This document shows, piece after piece, positions 40,763-49,024 of a stretch of 64,000 nt of DNA; the first letter of the stretch is position 1, and every line of letters starts with the position of its first letter. The stretch lies in contig ONBX01000005.1 in assembly GCA_900316205.1 (NCBI GenBank), forward strand, positions 1-64,000, in the 5' to 3' direction. The notes below the pieces were generated by a model. The model was not told the origin of the DNA. It made no database searches and saw only the letters and a program-made list of their open reading frames with translations. The DNA comes from an uncultured Eubacteriales bacterium. GTDB lineage: Bacteria > Bacillota > Clostridia > Oscillospirales > Oscillospiraceae. A program made the translations under genes and the position numbers.

Positions 40763-41464
40763 TCAGAGGAAGAACTTCTTGTGCAGCGAGCGGCGCAGCG
40801 CCGGGGAGAGGCCGATGATGATGAGCAGCAGGCCCAGAAGGAGCAGAACGGTGAGGGGATAGAGACTCCACCAGAGCATGGGGAGGGCAAAGCTCACATG
40901 GAGCAGAAACTCCAGCAGCAGACAAAAGCCGCCCAGGCCGATAAGGCCCCCGCCGAGAATAAAGAGCGCGCGGTGCCGCTTTTCCCCGACGGTGTAGCGG
41001 AGAAGGACGATCATGGCCTCCACAAGCAGCAGCAGGGCGCCGCCCGCCGGAAAGGCAAAGGACAAAAACCAGTGGCCGCCGGTTTTCAGCGAGATATAGA
41101 GGGCAAGGAGCAGCGCCGCCGTCATGGCGACGGGGAAAAACACCACGGGATAGGGGCGGCGGAACCAGAGGGGGAGACAGCCCCAAACATAGAGCGTCAG
41201 CAGTCCGAAGCAGACATAGCCGCTCCAGATGACCGCTCCGTCAAGCTTCAGATCCACCAGCAGGCAGATCAGAGCTGGCAGCAGAAACAGGAAGCTCAGG
41301 AGAAAGAGCACGGCGCCGTGGCTCACGGTCTCCGGCTCGGTATAACGGGGATAAAGGGAGGGCTCCTTCTCCTCCTGCAGATCCGGGTGCCAGACCCGCA
41401 GTGAGCACAGCGGGCAGCGCTCCACACCTTTTTGCAGCTCAACGCCGCAGCGCGCACAATACAT
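40763..41464 (-). CDS. DUF6320-type zinc-ribbon membrane protein
   Basis: 233 residues. A zinc ribbon (CARC...CPLC) at residues 3-20, then a linker and six or seven hydrophobic segments filling the remainder. This is the DUF6320 layout. No enzymatic motif. It is 28 bp after the acyltransferase-like gene and both are on the minus strand, a pairing I recall as common in Clostridia. Function unknown; it may assist the acyltransferase at the membrane. Confidence 0.8.
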   Translation of the reverse strand: MYCARCGVELQKGVERCPLCSLRVWHPDLQEEKEPSLYPRYTEPETVSHGAVLFLLSFLFLLPALICLLVDLKLDGAVIWSGYVCFGLLTLYVWGCLPLWFRRPYPVVFFPVAMTAALLLALYISLKTGGHWFLSFAFPAGGALLLLVEAMIVLLRYTVGEKRHRALFILGGGLIGLGGFCLLLEFLLHVSFALPMLWWSLYPLTVLLLLGLLLIIIGLSPALRRSLHKKFFL

Positions 41465-41491
41465 AGCAAGTCACCTCCACAGATGGCGGGT

Positions 41492-42781
41492 TCAGGTTTT
41501 TTCGTTGGATTCGATTTTGACGGCAAAGCCCAGCTTTACAAGACGGGTGAAGAAATGGCGCTCCAGGGTGGGCTCCACGGTATTGCGAACCAGATTCACC
41601 CAGGTCTTGCCCCGCCAGCTGGTGACGCTGCAGTTGTAGGGCGAGCTGGCCTGGGAGCCCAGGACGAATTCCACCCTGGTCACATAGGGGGCCATGGCCT
41701 GCGACAGGCGGACCTGACCCAGATTGGAGAGGGAGAGAGAGGCCACCCGCTCGCCGATGCTGTCAAACACCATGCGCATGATGAGGCTCTTGAGCCCCAG
41801 GGGCACGATCTTGAGCAGGGGATTGGCCTCGTCGTTTACATTGGGGGTGAAGATGGCCCGCATGTTTTTCTCGGTGATGGTGAGCTTCATCTGGTAATGG
41901 ACGAGCTTCACCAGCTCCTCAAAGCTGTAATCCCCCAGGCGGGGGTCCACGCCGACGTTGGCCACCGCAACAAAGTTGCGCATGGTGTCGCCGCCGTAGA
42001 GCTGGCGGAGATTCACCGGGATCTGAACCTTCACGGGGTGACGGCGCCGCCGGTGGGGCTGCTCAGCCGCCTGCATGTCCAGCAGGGCCTGGAGCAGCAC
42101 CGCGGTGAGATAGGCCGTCACCGTGACGCCCAGAGCCTTGGCACGGGCATGGAGAGCGTCGCTCTCCAGAATGCCGCAGGTCACGTGGAGGAAGCGGTCC
42201 GGCTCCAACTGCCCCTTGGGGCGGTAGACGTCGCGGCTGTCCCGGGGCGCGGCCACAGGTCCGGCGGTTTCCTGGAAGCGGTCCGCAAATTCCTCGGGGC
42301 GGGGAGCTTCGTGGAGATCCTTGATCCCCTCCTCGGCGGGGACCTCAACCCGATAGCGCAGGCGGATATACTCCGCTGCCAGATTTTTGGCAAAAATAAG
42401 GCCGCCGGTGCCGTCGGTAACGGCGTGGAAGAATTCCACAGCCATCCTGTCCCGGTAGTAGAGGACCCGGATGGCGCATCTGCGCACGTCCGAGAGCGTC
42501 ATGCCCACCAGCGGCTGGGCGCTGTCCTCCCGCACCCGGGGCGGGCGCTCCAACTCCTCCAGATAGTACCAGAAGGCGCTGCGCCGCAGACGGACGCAGA
42601 TGGAAGGGAAGCGCGGCGCCACATGGTCCAGGGCCTGCTGGAGCAGGGCCGGGTCCACCGGGTCCGGGAAGTTCAGCGAGATGCGAAAGGCATTGCTCCA
42701 GTGCTTTCGCAGGGAAGCGGGGAAGATGAGGGCTGCGTTGTCCAGCCGCATCCAGCGAAGCTCCCGTTTGCGTTCCTCCAT
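41492..42781 (-). CDS. Condensation/alcohol-acetyltransferase-like acyltransferase
   Basis: 429 residues of the chloramphenicol-acetyltransferase superfamily, the same fold as condensation domains and alcohol O-acetyltransferases. The catalytic HxxxDG motif is visible as FFHAVTDGTGG at about 135-145, and the second structural motif (SNLGQV) near 355 fits. Cytosolic, no signal. Its start ATG 42781 lies at AAAGGAGGG. The pair with DUF6320 suggests acylation of a lipid or envelope compound; no acyl donor can be read from the sequence. Confidence 0.85.
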   Translation of the reverse strand: MEERKRELRWMRLDNAALIFPASLRKHWSNAFRISLNFPDPVDPALLQQALDHVAPRFPSICVRLRRSAFWYYLEELERPPRVREDSAQPLVGMTLSDVRRCAIRVLYYRDRMAVEFFHAVTDGTGGLIFAKNLAAEYIRLRYRVEVPAEEGIKDLHEAPRPEEFADRFQETAGPVAAPRDSRDVYRPKGQLEPDRFLHVTCGILESDALHARAKALGVTVTAYLTAVLLQALLDMQAAEQPHRRRRHPVKVQIPVNLRQLYGGDTMRNFVAVANVGVDPRLGDYSFEELVKLVHYQMKLTITEKNMRAIFTPNVNDEANPLLKIVPLGLKSLIMRMVFDSIGERVASLSLSNLGQVRLSQAMAPYVTRVEFVLGSQASSPYNCSVTSWRGKTWVNLVRNTVEPTLERHFFTRLVKLGFAVKIESNEKT

Positions 42782-42880
42782 GAGCGACCCTCCTTTCTGG
42801 CGGTTTCGAAATAAGGAATTGCGAAGGACAGAAGAAAACTGAGTTCAATGCCCCGAAGGGAATCATAATCGTTTTTGCCG

Positions 42881-43158
42881 TAGCCTGACGGCGCCAATTC
42901 GAACACGGTTTTGATGGGCCAATTTCCGCCAATTCCGCGTCAAAGGGCTTGACAATACACAAAGTATTCTCTGCGCCCTTTTCCTTGTCTTGACGAAAAA
43001 TGGCTCCGTCAAAACTGCAAGGCACCTCTCAGCGAGAATTTTTCGAGGGATTTTTGTTGCGGACGACGAAGCCTTGCTGGCGCAAGGCGAGGAGGACAAG
43101 GCAAAAAGCACCGAAAAAGGCCGCTGAGAGGCGTGTTCGAATTGGCGCCATCAGGCTA
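42881..43158. mobile_element. 278-bp MITE-like element with 27-bp terminal inverted repeats
   Basis: Left arm TAGCCTGACGGCGCCAATTC... (42881-42907) and right arm ...GAATTGGCGCCATCAGGCTA (43132-43158) match at 26 of 27 positions. TTTGCC lies just outside both ends (42874-42879 and 43161-43166), possible target duplication. Inside are further inverted repeats (CACCTCTCAGCG / CGCTGAGAGGCG) and AATACACAAAGTATTC at about 42955-42970, which is shared with 53846-53870 in inverted orientation. No transposase. Confidence 0.7.
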
Positions 43159-43329
43159 GCTTTGCCACGGGAAAAACACCCTGAGCCGAGAATCGCAAGG
43201 CCTCGCGCCGACAAAACACGGCGCATCTCCCGTGCGCCGTGTGCGATAAGCGCGAGTTGACGATTGCGAAACGTCAGTTTTGCAATCGCCAAAAGTATAC
43301 CCCCAAAAGCCGGCCGCGTCCAGCCCTCC
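43159..43329. repeat. Hairpin-rich spacer before DUF1653 gene
   Basis: Two clear hairpins: CACGGCGCA/TGCGCCGTG (about 43210-43235) and GATTGCGAAAC/GTTTTGCAATC (43262-43286). No gene. Confidence 0.65.
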
Positions 43330-43358
43330 TTGACAGAAAGAGAGGGGCGGCGTATGCT
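43330..43358 (+). promoter_or_regulatory. Promoter of DUF1653/Smr pair
   Basis: TTGACA (43330-43335), 17 bp, TATGCT (43353-43358), near consensus. Confidence 0.85.
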
Positions 43359-43411
43359 GGTAGAGAGCTGCCCGGAAGGGTAGAGAGGGCGAAAAAGGAG
43401 TAGAGAAAGCC

Positions 43412-43636
43412 ATGAGCGAAGAGATCAAATGCGGGAAATACCGGCATTTCAAGGGCAGAGAATACGAGGTGCTGGGCCTTGCCACCCACTCCGAGACCGA
43501 GGAGCAGATGGTGGTCTACCGGCCCCTTTACGGCGAAGGAAAGCTCTGGGTCCGCCCGGCTGCCATGTGGAACGAGACCGTGGAACGGGACGGAAAGACT
43601 TTCCGGCGCTTTACCTACATCGGGGACGAGTCATGA
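43412..43636 (+). CDS. DUF1653 domain protein
   Basis: 74 residues, nearly all of it the DUF1653 domain: GKYRHFKGREYEVLGLATHS, the VVYRPLYGEGKLWVRPAAMW core and FRRFTYIG end. Function of the family is not established. Cytosolic. ATG 43412; the Smr gene starts in an ATGA overlap at its stop, so the two are coupled. Confidence 0.92.
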   Translation: MSEEIKCGKYRHFKGREYEVLGLATHSETEEQMVVYRPLYGEGKLWVRPAAMWNETVERDGKTFRRFTYIGDES

Positions 43637-43875
43637 ACGCCTTTCAGGAGATCAATGTGCACAACATGACGAAGGTCCAGGCGCTTACCGCCATCGATGC
43701 AGCCCTCCGACGGGCAAACGCCGGGGTCTACCGCATCCGGGTGATCCACGGCTATCACGGGGGCACGGTGCTGCGGGACGCGGTGCGGGCACATTATGCA
43801 AAGCATCCCAAGGTCAGGCGCATCGAGCTGGGCTTGAACCCGGGGGAGACGGACCTGATTTTGCGGGAGCTCTGA
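43633..43875 (+). CDS. Smr-domain protein, small
   Basis: 80 residues consisting of one Smr (MutS2 C-terminal) domain: NVHNMTKVQALTAIDAAL, VIHGYHGGTVLRDAVRAH and the ending HPKVRRIELGLNPGETDLIL. The HGYHGGTVLR motif is the usual HGxGxGxLR loop with tyrosine and histidine substitutions. Stand-alone Smr proteins act as nucleases or ribosome-rescue factors in other bacteria. ATG 43633 overlaps the DUF1653 stop by four bases. Confidence 0.87.
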   Translation: MNAFQEINVHNMTKVQALTAIDAALRRANAGVYRIRVIHGYHGGTVLRDAVRAHYAKHPKVRRIELGLNPGETDLILREL

Positions 43876-43897
43876 AAGGAAGACCATAGAGAAAGAA

Positions 43898-43933
43898 ATG
43901 CGGCGGATTCGCGCACATGCGAATCCGCCGCAT
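43898..43933. terminator. Perfect hairpin between convergent Smr and DUF4097 genes
   Basis: 15-bp stem ATGCGGCGGATTCGC / GCGAATCCGCCGCAT with a 6-base loop. R3-family repeat follows (43939-43990), which is the third copy of the GGGGGAGGATGTC element. Confidence 0.65.
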
Positions 43934-44025
43934 ATTGTGTTCCTCCCCCGGCGGGGGAGGATGTCGCTTGCGACAGGTGAGGGAGAAAGACGCGATATTC
44001 TCCCCTGTGCGGAGACGGGCTGCGC

Positions 44026-44997
44026 TCAGCCGACCTCGATATGGATGTCGCCGGTAGAAGTGGTGATCTTGCATGTGCCGCCGGAGACGGTATCGGGCAC
44101 ATGGATCTCTCCGGTGCTGCTGCGGACGAGGAAGACCTTTTCCGTGAGGAGCGTGCCGGAGACGTCGCCGGTATCGGTGCTGATGAAAAGCTCCCCGGCG
44201 TCGCAGTCTTCCAGGCGTACATCCCCGGTGCTCCGCTCCACGGAGAGCAGGCCGGAGACCAGCACCTGCTCCAGGCTGAGATCGCCGGTGTCTCCCTTGG
44301 AGGTGAAGCTTTCACTGCTTACCTCGCTCAGGATCGCTTTGCCGGTGGAGACGCTCACGTTCAGGTCCCCTGCGCAGGCGACGGAACGCAGCTCGATCCT
44401 GCCGGTATCGGTGGAGAGGGAGAGCGCCCCGGCGGAGAGAGCCTCCAGCCGGATATCCCCGGTGGTGGTCTTGATGCTGATAAGCCCGGAGGATGAGGCA
44501 CGGCAGTCCACATCCCCGGTATCGAGGGTAAAGCGGATGCTCTCAAAGGCAAAATCCCCGGGGAGGACCACATCTCCCGTGTCCTCGTCGATGGAGAGGG
44601 CGGCATAGTCCCGCCCAGGCAGATAGACCGTGATCCGGGGCTTTTCCACAGGGCCGAAGGAGAAGGAGAGCTTGTCGCGCCATTTCCTCTGATCGATGCC
44701 TTCGATGGAGAGCGTGTCCCCCTGCACGGAGGCGGAGAGCTTCCGCGTTTCCATCACCGCGTAGTCCACGCGGCAAACGCCGTCCTCAGAGGGGAGGAAG
44801 CGGATCTCCTCCGTATCGGAGGTGATGCTGATGTTCCGAAAGCTTTCGGAGATCTCCGCGGTGCCGGTGTCCAGCTTCGCGGTGCCGAACGCGCCCAGAT
44901 CCCAGTGGTGGAGGGCCAGCTCCCCAACGAAGAGAAGTCCTCCTGCCAGGATCAGGAGAAGGCCGACGATGAGCCAGGCTTTGGATGTTTTTCTCAT
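44026..44997 (-). CDS. DUF4097 beta-strand repeat protein
   Basis: 323 residues. One membrane span (about 7-28) followed by a right-handed beta solenoid of about 15 short repeats, each with a TGD turn (STGDVRLE, DTGDVSGT, TTGDIRLE and similar). DUF4097 proteins of this kind are surface exposed and often follow PadR and DUF1700 genes, as here. Start ATG 44997 follows AAAGGAGAAGTAATC; a longer frame to 45036 is less likely. Function unknown; perhaps an envelope sensor controlled by PadR. Confidence 0.88.
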   Translation of the reverse strand: MRKTSKAWLIVGLLLILAGGLLFVGELALHHWDLGAFGTAKLDTGTAEISESFRNISITSDTEEIRFLPSEDGVCRVDYAVMETRKLSASVQGDTLSIEGIDQRKWRDKLSFSFGPVEKPRITVYLPGRDYAALSIDEDTGDVVLPGDFAFESIRFTLDTGDVDCRASSSGLISIKTTTGDIRLEALSAGALSLSTDTGRIELRSVACAGDLNVSVSTGKAILSEVSSESFTSKGDTGDLSLEQVLVSGLLSVERSTGDVRLEDCDAGELFISTDTGDVSGTLLTEKVFLVRSSTGEIHVPDTVSGGTCKITTSTGDIHIEVG

Positions 44998-44999
44998 GA

Positions 45000-45596
45000 T
45001 TACTTCTCCTTTCTGAGAAACAGGGACTTGAGCCAAAGAGCGGTCTTCCCCGTCAAAGCGGCGGCGCCCTTGGAGGCCGCTTTACAGCCGAAGAACAGGA
45101 ATACGGAGAGACCCGCCAGCAGGAGCCCTGCGCCCATCATCAGCAGAGCGTTGGAGGGCTCGCCCCGGAAAAGGGACAGGACCCCGGTGACCAGCGCGCC
45201 AAGAGCGCCTGCGATCAGCGAGAGCTCTACCGCCCAGAGGCAGAGGATCAGGGACCAGAGCACGATGAAAACGGAAAGCAGCAGGACTAAGGCGGTGACC
45301 AGCAGGGGAAACCACAGCGGAAACCCCAGGACCAGCAGCAGGATCTCCCAGACGGGCATCCGGCCCCGGGAACGGATCTTTTCCCTGACCAGGGTGGGGA
45401 ATGGCGTCTCCGCCAGGATCTGGGCGGCGACTTCCTCCACAGGGCCAAGCTCCTCCACGGCCGCCTCTTCGGTCAGGCCTTCCTCCAGCCGGTCCTCGAT
45501 GCTCTCGCGGAAAAAAGCCAGGCGTTCCTGCAGCTCCTCCTGCGGGAGGCCGGAGAGCGCCTGCCCCAGCCGTGAGAGAAATTCCTGTTTATTCAT
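45000..45596 (-). CDS. DUF1700 (HAAS) membrane protein
   Basis: 198 residues. The N-terminal 70 form the HAAS helical domain (KQEFLSRLGQALSGLPQEELQERLAFFRESIEDRLEEGL), which in PadR operons is thought to bind PadR. Four hydrophobic segments follow (about 80-190) and a basic C-terminus. Starts 8 bases inside the PadR gene and precedes DUF4097, forming the standard three-gene unit. Confidence 0.9.
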   Translation of the reverse strand: MNKQEFLSRLGQALSGLPQEELQERLAFFRESIEDRLEEGLTEEAAVEELGPVEEVAAQILAETPFPTLVREKIRSRGRMPVWEILLLVLGFPLWFPLLVTALVLLLSVFIVLWSLILCLWAVELSLIAGALGALVTGVLSLFRGEPSNALLMMGAGLLLAGLSVFLFFGCKAASKGAAALTGKTALWLKSLFLRKEK

Positions 45597-45906
45597 GCCG
45601 CACCTCCCTGTTCACAAAGCGGTAGATTGCCAGGATTTCCTGCCAATCGTTCTGAAAATCCTCCAGCCGACGGATCCCTGCGCCGGTAATGTGGTAATAC
45701 TTCCGAAGCCGCCCGTCATGCTCCGCGCTGCGCACGGTGAGCATCCCCGCCGCCTCCAGCCGTTTCAGGATGGTATAGAGCGTGGACTCGGACATCTCCA
45801 GATAGGGCTTCATATCCTTGATGATCTGATAGCCATAGGAATCTTCGTTTCGGATCGCGGCCAGGACGCACACGTCCAGCAGACCGCGCTTGAGCTGCAT
45901 GTCCAT
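45589..45906 (-). CDS. PadR-family transcriptional regulator
   Basis: 105 residues: the winged HTH (SYGYQIIKDMKPYLEMSESTLYTILKRLEAAGML) followed by the dimerising helices. PadR repressors usually auto-repress and respond to envelope or drug stress. Start ATG 45906 follows CGGAGGTATTCT. The palindrome over its -10 box is a probable autoregulatory operator. First gene of the PadR-DUF1700-DUF4097 operon. Confidence 0.93.
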   Translation of the reverse strand: MDMQLKRGLLDVCVLAAIRNEDSYGYQIIKDMKPYLEMSESTLYTILKRLEAAGMLTVRSAEHDGRLRKYYHITGAGIRRLEDFQNDWQEILAIYRFVNREVRHE

Positions 45907-45925
45907 AGAATACCTCCGTTGATGG

Positions 45926-45959
45926 AATACATCGTATCACGAAGTATTGAGCCTGTCAA
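45926..45959 (-). promoter_or_regulatory. PadR promoter with overlapping palindrome
   Basis: Minus strand TTGACA (45954-45959), 17 bp, TACGAT (45931-45936). The imperfect palindrome AATAC-n-TCGTGATACGA-n-GTATT (45926-45948) covers the -10 box, an ideal PadR repressor site. Confidence 0.8.
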
Positions 45960-46030
45960 GGGCAGATCGCTTTGAAAAGGAAAAAACAAGAGGATAAAAG
46001 CAGTTTTCTGCGCGCATCTCTCCTTTTTTC

Positions 46031-46058
46031 TTGCAATTCGACAGAAGCGTGATAAAAT
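46031..46058 (+). promoter_or_regulatory. Promoter of the serine-hydrolase-like gene
   Basis: TTGCAA (46031-46036), 16 bp, TAAAAT (46053-46058). Confidence 0.6.
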
Positions 46059-46132
46059 AACTCTGTTGTGCATTGTGAAGATGCATGCTCTTTCACAGGA
46101 AAGGGCAAGATCCAGGAAAGCGGTTGGATAAA

Positions 46133-47974
46133 ATGATGAGACGGATCAAGAACCTGTTGTGTCTGGCGCTGGCGCTGTGCATGCTGCTGCCGGGACTGCC
46201 TGCCGCCTTTGGCGAGGAGCCTTCCGAGGAGCCTTCCGAGGCCCCTTCGGAGGACAGCTTCGGCATCGAGTTTCCGCAGGACGAGCGCTTTGATGATAAA
46301 AGCTGGGAACAGGTGGTGGAGGAGTTCCTGCAAAGCTGGGGGGCAGACCCCGACAGCGTTGGCCTGGGCTACTACAACACCGTCACCGGCGAAGAGCAGT
46401 ACTGGAACGGAGACAAGTACATGGTCTCCGGCAGCATGTACAAGGTGCCGCTGAACATGGCCTTTGCGGCCAAGGTGGCCAGCGGCGAGATGGACTGGGA
46501 CACCACCATCGGCGCCTTCTCCTACGAGCGGCTGCTGGAGGGCTCCATCGTCCACTCCGACAATGAATTTGCCAAGATCCTGTGGGAACACCTGGGCAAC
46601 GGCCGCTACCGCACCTACCGGAGGGTCATCGCTCCCCTGATGGGCGAGGATCCGGACACGGTGGACGCCAAGTATTATGAGAACAATTTCTTTACCCCCC
46701 GGCAGATGATCTTCTGCCTGCGGGAGCTCTATGAGAACCAGGAAAACTACCCCCGCATCATCGAGACCATGCAGCGGGCGGAGCCCACGGAGTACTTCAA
46801 GCGCCGGGAGAGACGCTTCAATATCGCCCACAAATACGGCTTCCTCCAGGAGACCTACCACCTGTACATGAACGACTGCGCCGTTGCCTTTACGGACGAT
46901 CCCATTGTGTTCGTCATGTTCACGGACAATACGGTCCACGCCTATGACGTGATGGCGGACTTCTGCACGCTGATGTGCGATTACGCCCAGTATCACCACG
47001 CTCTGCGCACGGCGCAGGAAGAGGTGGAGGCAGAGCGGCAGCGCCTGGAGGCGGAGCGGCTGGAGCAGGAGCGCCAGGAACAGGAGAGACTGGCTCAGGA
47101 GCAGCAGGAGCAGACGGTGCCGGAGACTTCCGTGAGCGCTTCCCCCACAGAGCAGCCCTCCGCCGTTGTGAGCGCCGCCCCTCAGCGGGAGGAGAACCGG
47201 AGCGCAGAGGCCGCGGAGGAGCAGCAGAAGAAGGGGCTTACCCCCGACTCCCTCGCCGCCATCGGCGGGGCGGTGCTGGCCATGGTGCTGGCGCTGGTGG
47301 CCCTTACCGCCATCGGCAGGCATTTTCGGGTGCGTCCGGGGATCTTCCTTGTGCTGGCGGTGCTGCTGAGCCTTGGCGCTCTGGGAAAGATCGTCTGGCC
47401 GGCCTTTGAGGATGCCCGGGACAAGCCCAGGGGAGACCCGCAGGAGACGGTAGTCAACTTCCTCGGCGCCCTCAGCCGGGGCGATACTGCAGAGGCCTAT
47501 GCCCGCATGGACTATGTGGAGACGCTGGGCCTGGACTACCAGCCCCAGCGGGAGAGCCAGAAGCAGCTTTTTGACGCCATGCGCAGGACCTTCTCCGCGG
47601 AGATCTACGGGGACTGCACGGTAAACGGGGAGCGGGCCTATCAGCAGGTGAGCTGCCGCTATCTGGATGTGGACAAGCTCAACACCGAGGCCAGGAGCCA
47701 GGCGCTCATTTACATCAGCCGCTATGTCAGCAGCCACTCGGTGGGAGAGCTGTACAATGAAAACGGCAACTACCGGCCGGAGCTGATGTGGGAAGCCTGG
47801 GACCAGGCGGTGCTGGAGCTGCTGCAGCAGCACCCGGAGGACTACCGCAGTTCTACCGGCATTCAGCTGGAGCTGCGCTGGCATGACGGCGCCTGGCATG
47901 TGGTGCCCGGCGATAAGCTTCTGCAGCTGCTGACCGGCGGCATCGATGTGACGGAGAAGGGGGGAGCGGCATGA
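46133..47974 (+). CDS. Beta-lactamase-like (serine hydrolase) membrane protein
   Basis: 613 residues. Signal peptide (about 1-25), acidic Ser/Glu linker, then a class A beta-lactamase-like domain with the serine-lysine dyad Ser101-Lys104 (GSMYKVPL), an SDN motif at Ser142 (HSDNEFA) and a KYG box at Lys234 (HKYG) in place of KTG. A Glu/Arg coiled coil (about 290-330), two membrane segments around 380-430 and a C-terminal NTF2-like domain follow. It is probably a cell-surface hydrolase or peptidoglycan-related enzyme rather than a drug-resistance beta-lactamase. The 3' end overlaps the next gene by 4 bases. Confidence 0.8.
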   Translation: MMRRIKNLLCLALALCMLLPGLPAAFGEEPSEEPSEAPSEDSFGIEFPQDERFDDKSWEQVVEEFLQSWGADPDSVGLGYYNTVTGEEQYWNGDKYMVSGSMYKVPLNMAFAAKVASGEMDWDTTIGAFSYERLLEGSIVHSDNEFAKILWEHLGNGRYRTYRRVIAPLMGEDPDTVDAKYYENNFFTPRQMIFCLRELYENQENYPRIIETMQRAEPTEYFKRRERRFNIAHKYGFLQETYHLYMNDCAVAFTDDPIVFVMFTDNTVHAYDVMADFCTLMCDYAQYHHALRTAQEEVEAERQRLEAERLEQERQEQERLAQEQQEQTVPETSVSASPTEQPSAVVSAAPQREENRSAEAAEEQQKKGLTPDSLAAIGGAVLAMVLALVALTAIGRHFRVRPGIFLVLAVLLSLGALGKIVWPAFEDARDKPRGDPQETVVNFLGALSRGDTAEAYARMDYVETLGLDYQPQRESQKQLFDAMRRTFSAEIYGDCTVNGERAYQQVSCRYLDVDKLNTEARSQALIYISRYVSSHSVGELYNENGNYRPELMWEAWDQAVLELLQQHPEDYRSSTGIQLELRWHDGAWHVVPGDKLLQLLTGGIDVTEKGGAA

Positions 47975-48510
47975 GCAGAGACCGGGATCTGGATCTTGAC
48001 GCCATCCTGGCGGAGTTTCACGGCCAGGACGAAGAAGCCCGGCCTGTGAACAGGACCGAGCCCCCGAAAACCCCGAGCCGCAGAGAACTGCGGGAGGAAG
48101 CGGAGCGGCAGACTGCCGCGCAAAAGCCCGCCCCCACCGGGGACAAAACCGTCCTCTTCGAGAAGCTGGCCACGGAGAGCCCCGCGCCGCAGCCGAAAGC
48201 TGCGGTCAAAGCGCCGGCCGCCGCGGGGGAGCCGCGGAAAAAAACGCCCGCCGCTCCGGTGCGGGAAGCGGCGGAGAAGCCGGCAAAGGCGCCCGTCCGG
48301 AAGCAGGCAAAAAAAGAGCAGAGGCCGGGTACGGCCTTTGCCCTGATGGCTTTGGTGCTGCTTGTTCTTGCGGTGGCATTGGCTGGCCTGATGCGCTGGA
48401 GCAGTCTGGCCGAGGAGGCAGCAAAGCCCCAGCCCCCGGAGGAGATCCGCCTGAGCCTGGGAGAGGATCTGGAAGCGCTTTTGAACGAAAAAGCGGCCTC
48501 CAGCAGATAA
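47971..48510 (+). CDS. Hypothetical single-pass membrane protein
   Basis: 179 residues. Basic/Pro/Ala-rich N-terminal region (1-120) without predicted structure, one membrane span (about 124-143) and a short acidic tail. ATGA overlap with the serine-hydrolase-like gene, so both are co-translated. The low-complexity arm and charged tail suggest a scaffold for a complex. Function unknown. Confidence 0.75.
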   Translation: MSRDRDLDLDAILAEFHGQDEEARPVNRTEPPKTPSRRELREEAERQTAAQKPAPTGDKTVLFEKLATESPAPQPKAAVKAPAAAGEPRKKTPAAPVREAAEKPAKAPVRKQAKKEQRPGTAFALMALVLLVLAVALAGLMRWSSLAEEAAKPQPPEEIRLSLGEDLEALLNEKAASSR

Positions 48511-48587
48511 ATCGTTTTGAGATTTGAGAGGACCGGAGTTTTCCGCGAAATCAGAAGCTTTTCAAAACGCAAAACTGAAAACTGCGC

Positions 48588-48622
48588 AAAACAACAGGGG
48601 ACTTGCGGTCCCCTGTTGTTTT
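48588..48622. terminator. Bidirectional terminator
   Basis: AAAACAACAGGGGA / TCCCCTGTTGTTTT stem, 7-base loop, followed on the plus strand by a T-rich end. It overlaps the last codons of the convergent thioesterase gene. Confidence 0.9.
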
Positions 48623-49013
48623 ATTGCTGTTTTGCCAGGGCTTTTTCCAGGAAGCGGGCGTTGTCGATGATGAAGCGCTCATGCTCGCCCTCGCCGATGA
48701 GCTCGTCCCCCGCCCAGGCGCGAACGGAGAAGCGGAGCTTCCGCCGGTCGATGGCGATGAGCTCGCTCTCGGCCCGGACAGAAAGCCCGATGGGTGTGGC
48801 GGCCAGATGGGAGACCTCCAGGCGGGTCCCCACCGTGCCCTGGCCTTCGGGAAGGTAGGGCTGGACGGAGCCTGCGGCGGCCTTTTCCATGAGGGCCAGC
48901 ATGGCGGGGGTGGCAAAGACCGGCAGCAGCCCGCTGCCCATGGCGGCGGCGGTGTTCTCCTCAGTGACAAGGGTTTCGGCAAGGCCTTTCAGACCGATGG
49001 AAAGAGCGTCCAT
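48621..49013 (-). CDS. FlK-like hotdog thioesterase
   Basis: 130 residues. Hotdog-fold FlK (fluoroacetyl-CoA thioesterase-like) features: VTEENTAAAMGSGLLPVFATPAMLALMEKAA at the start and GTRLEVSHLAATPIG in the core; relatives hydrolyse acyl-CoAs. ATG 49013 has GAGG 9 bp upstream; GTG 49028, overlapping the MBL stop by 4 bases, is an alternative. Co-directional with the MBL gene 11 bp upstream. Confidence 0.85.
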   Translation of the reverse strand: MDALSIGLKGLAETLVTEENTAAAMGSGLLPVFATPAMLALMEKAAAGSVQPYLPEGQGTVGTRLEVSHLAATPIGLSVRAESELIAIDRRKLRFSVRAWAGDELIGEGEHERFIIDNARFLEKALAKQQ

Positions 49014-49024
49014 GTTGTTTGTCC

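Noticed and set aside
45956-47899. 647-codon minus-strand frame
   Set aside because: Antisense to the serine-hydrolase-like gene; no domain.
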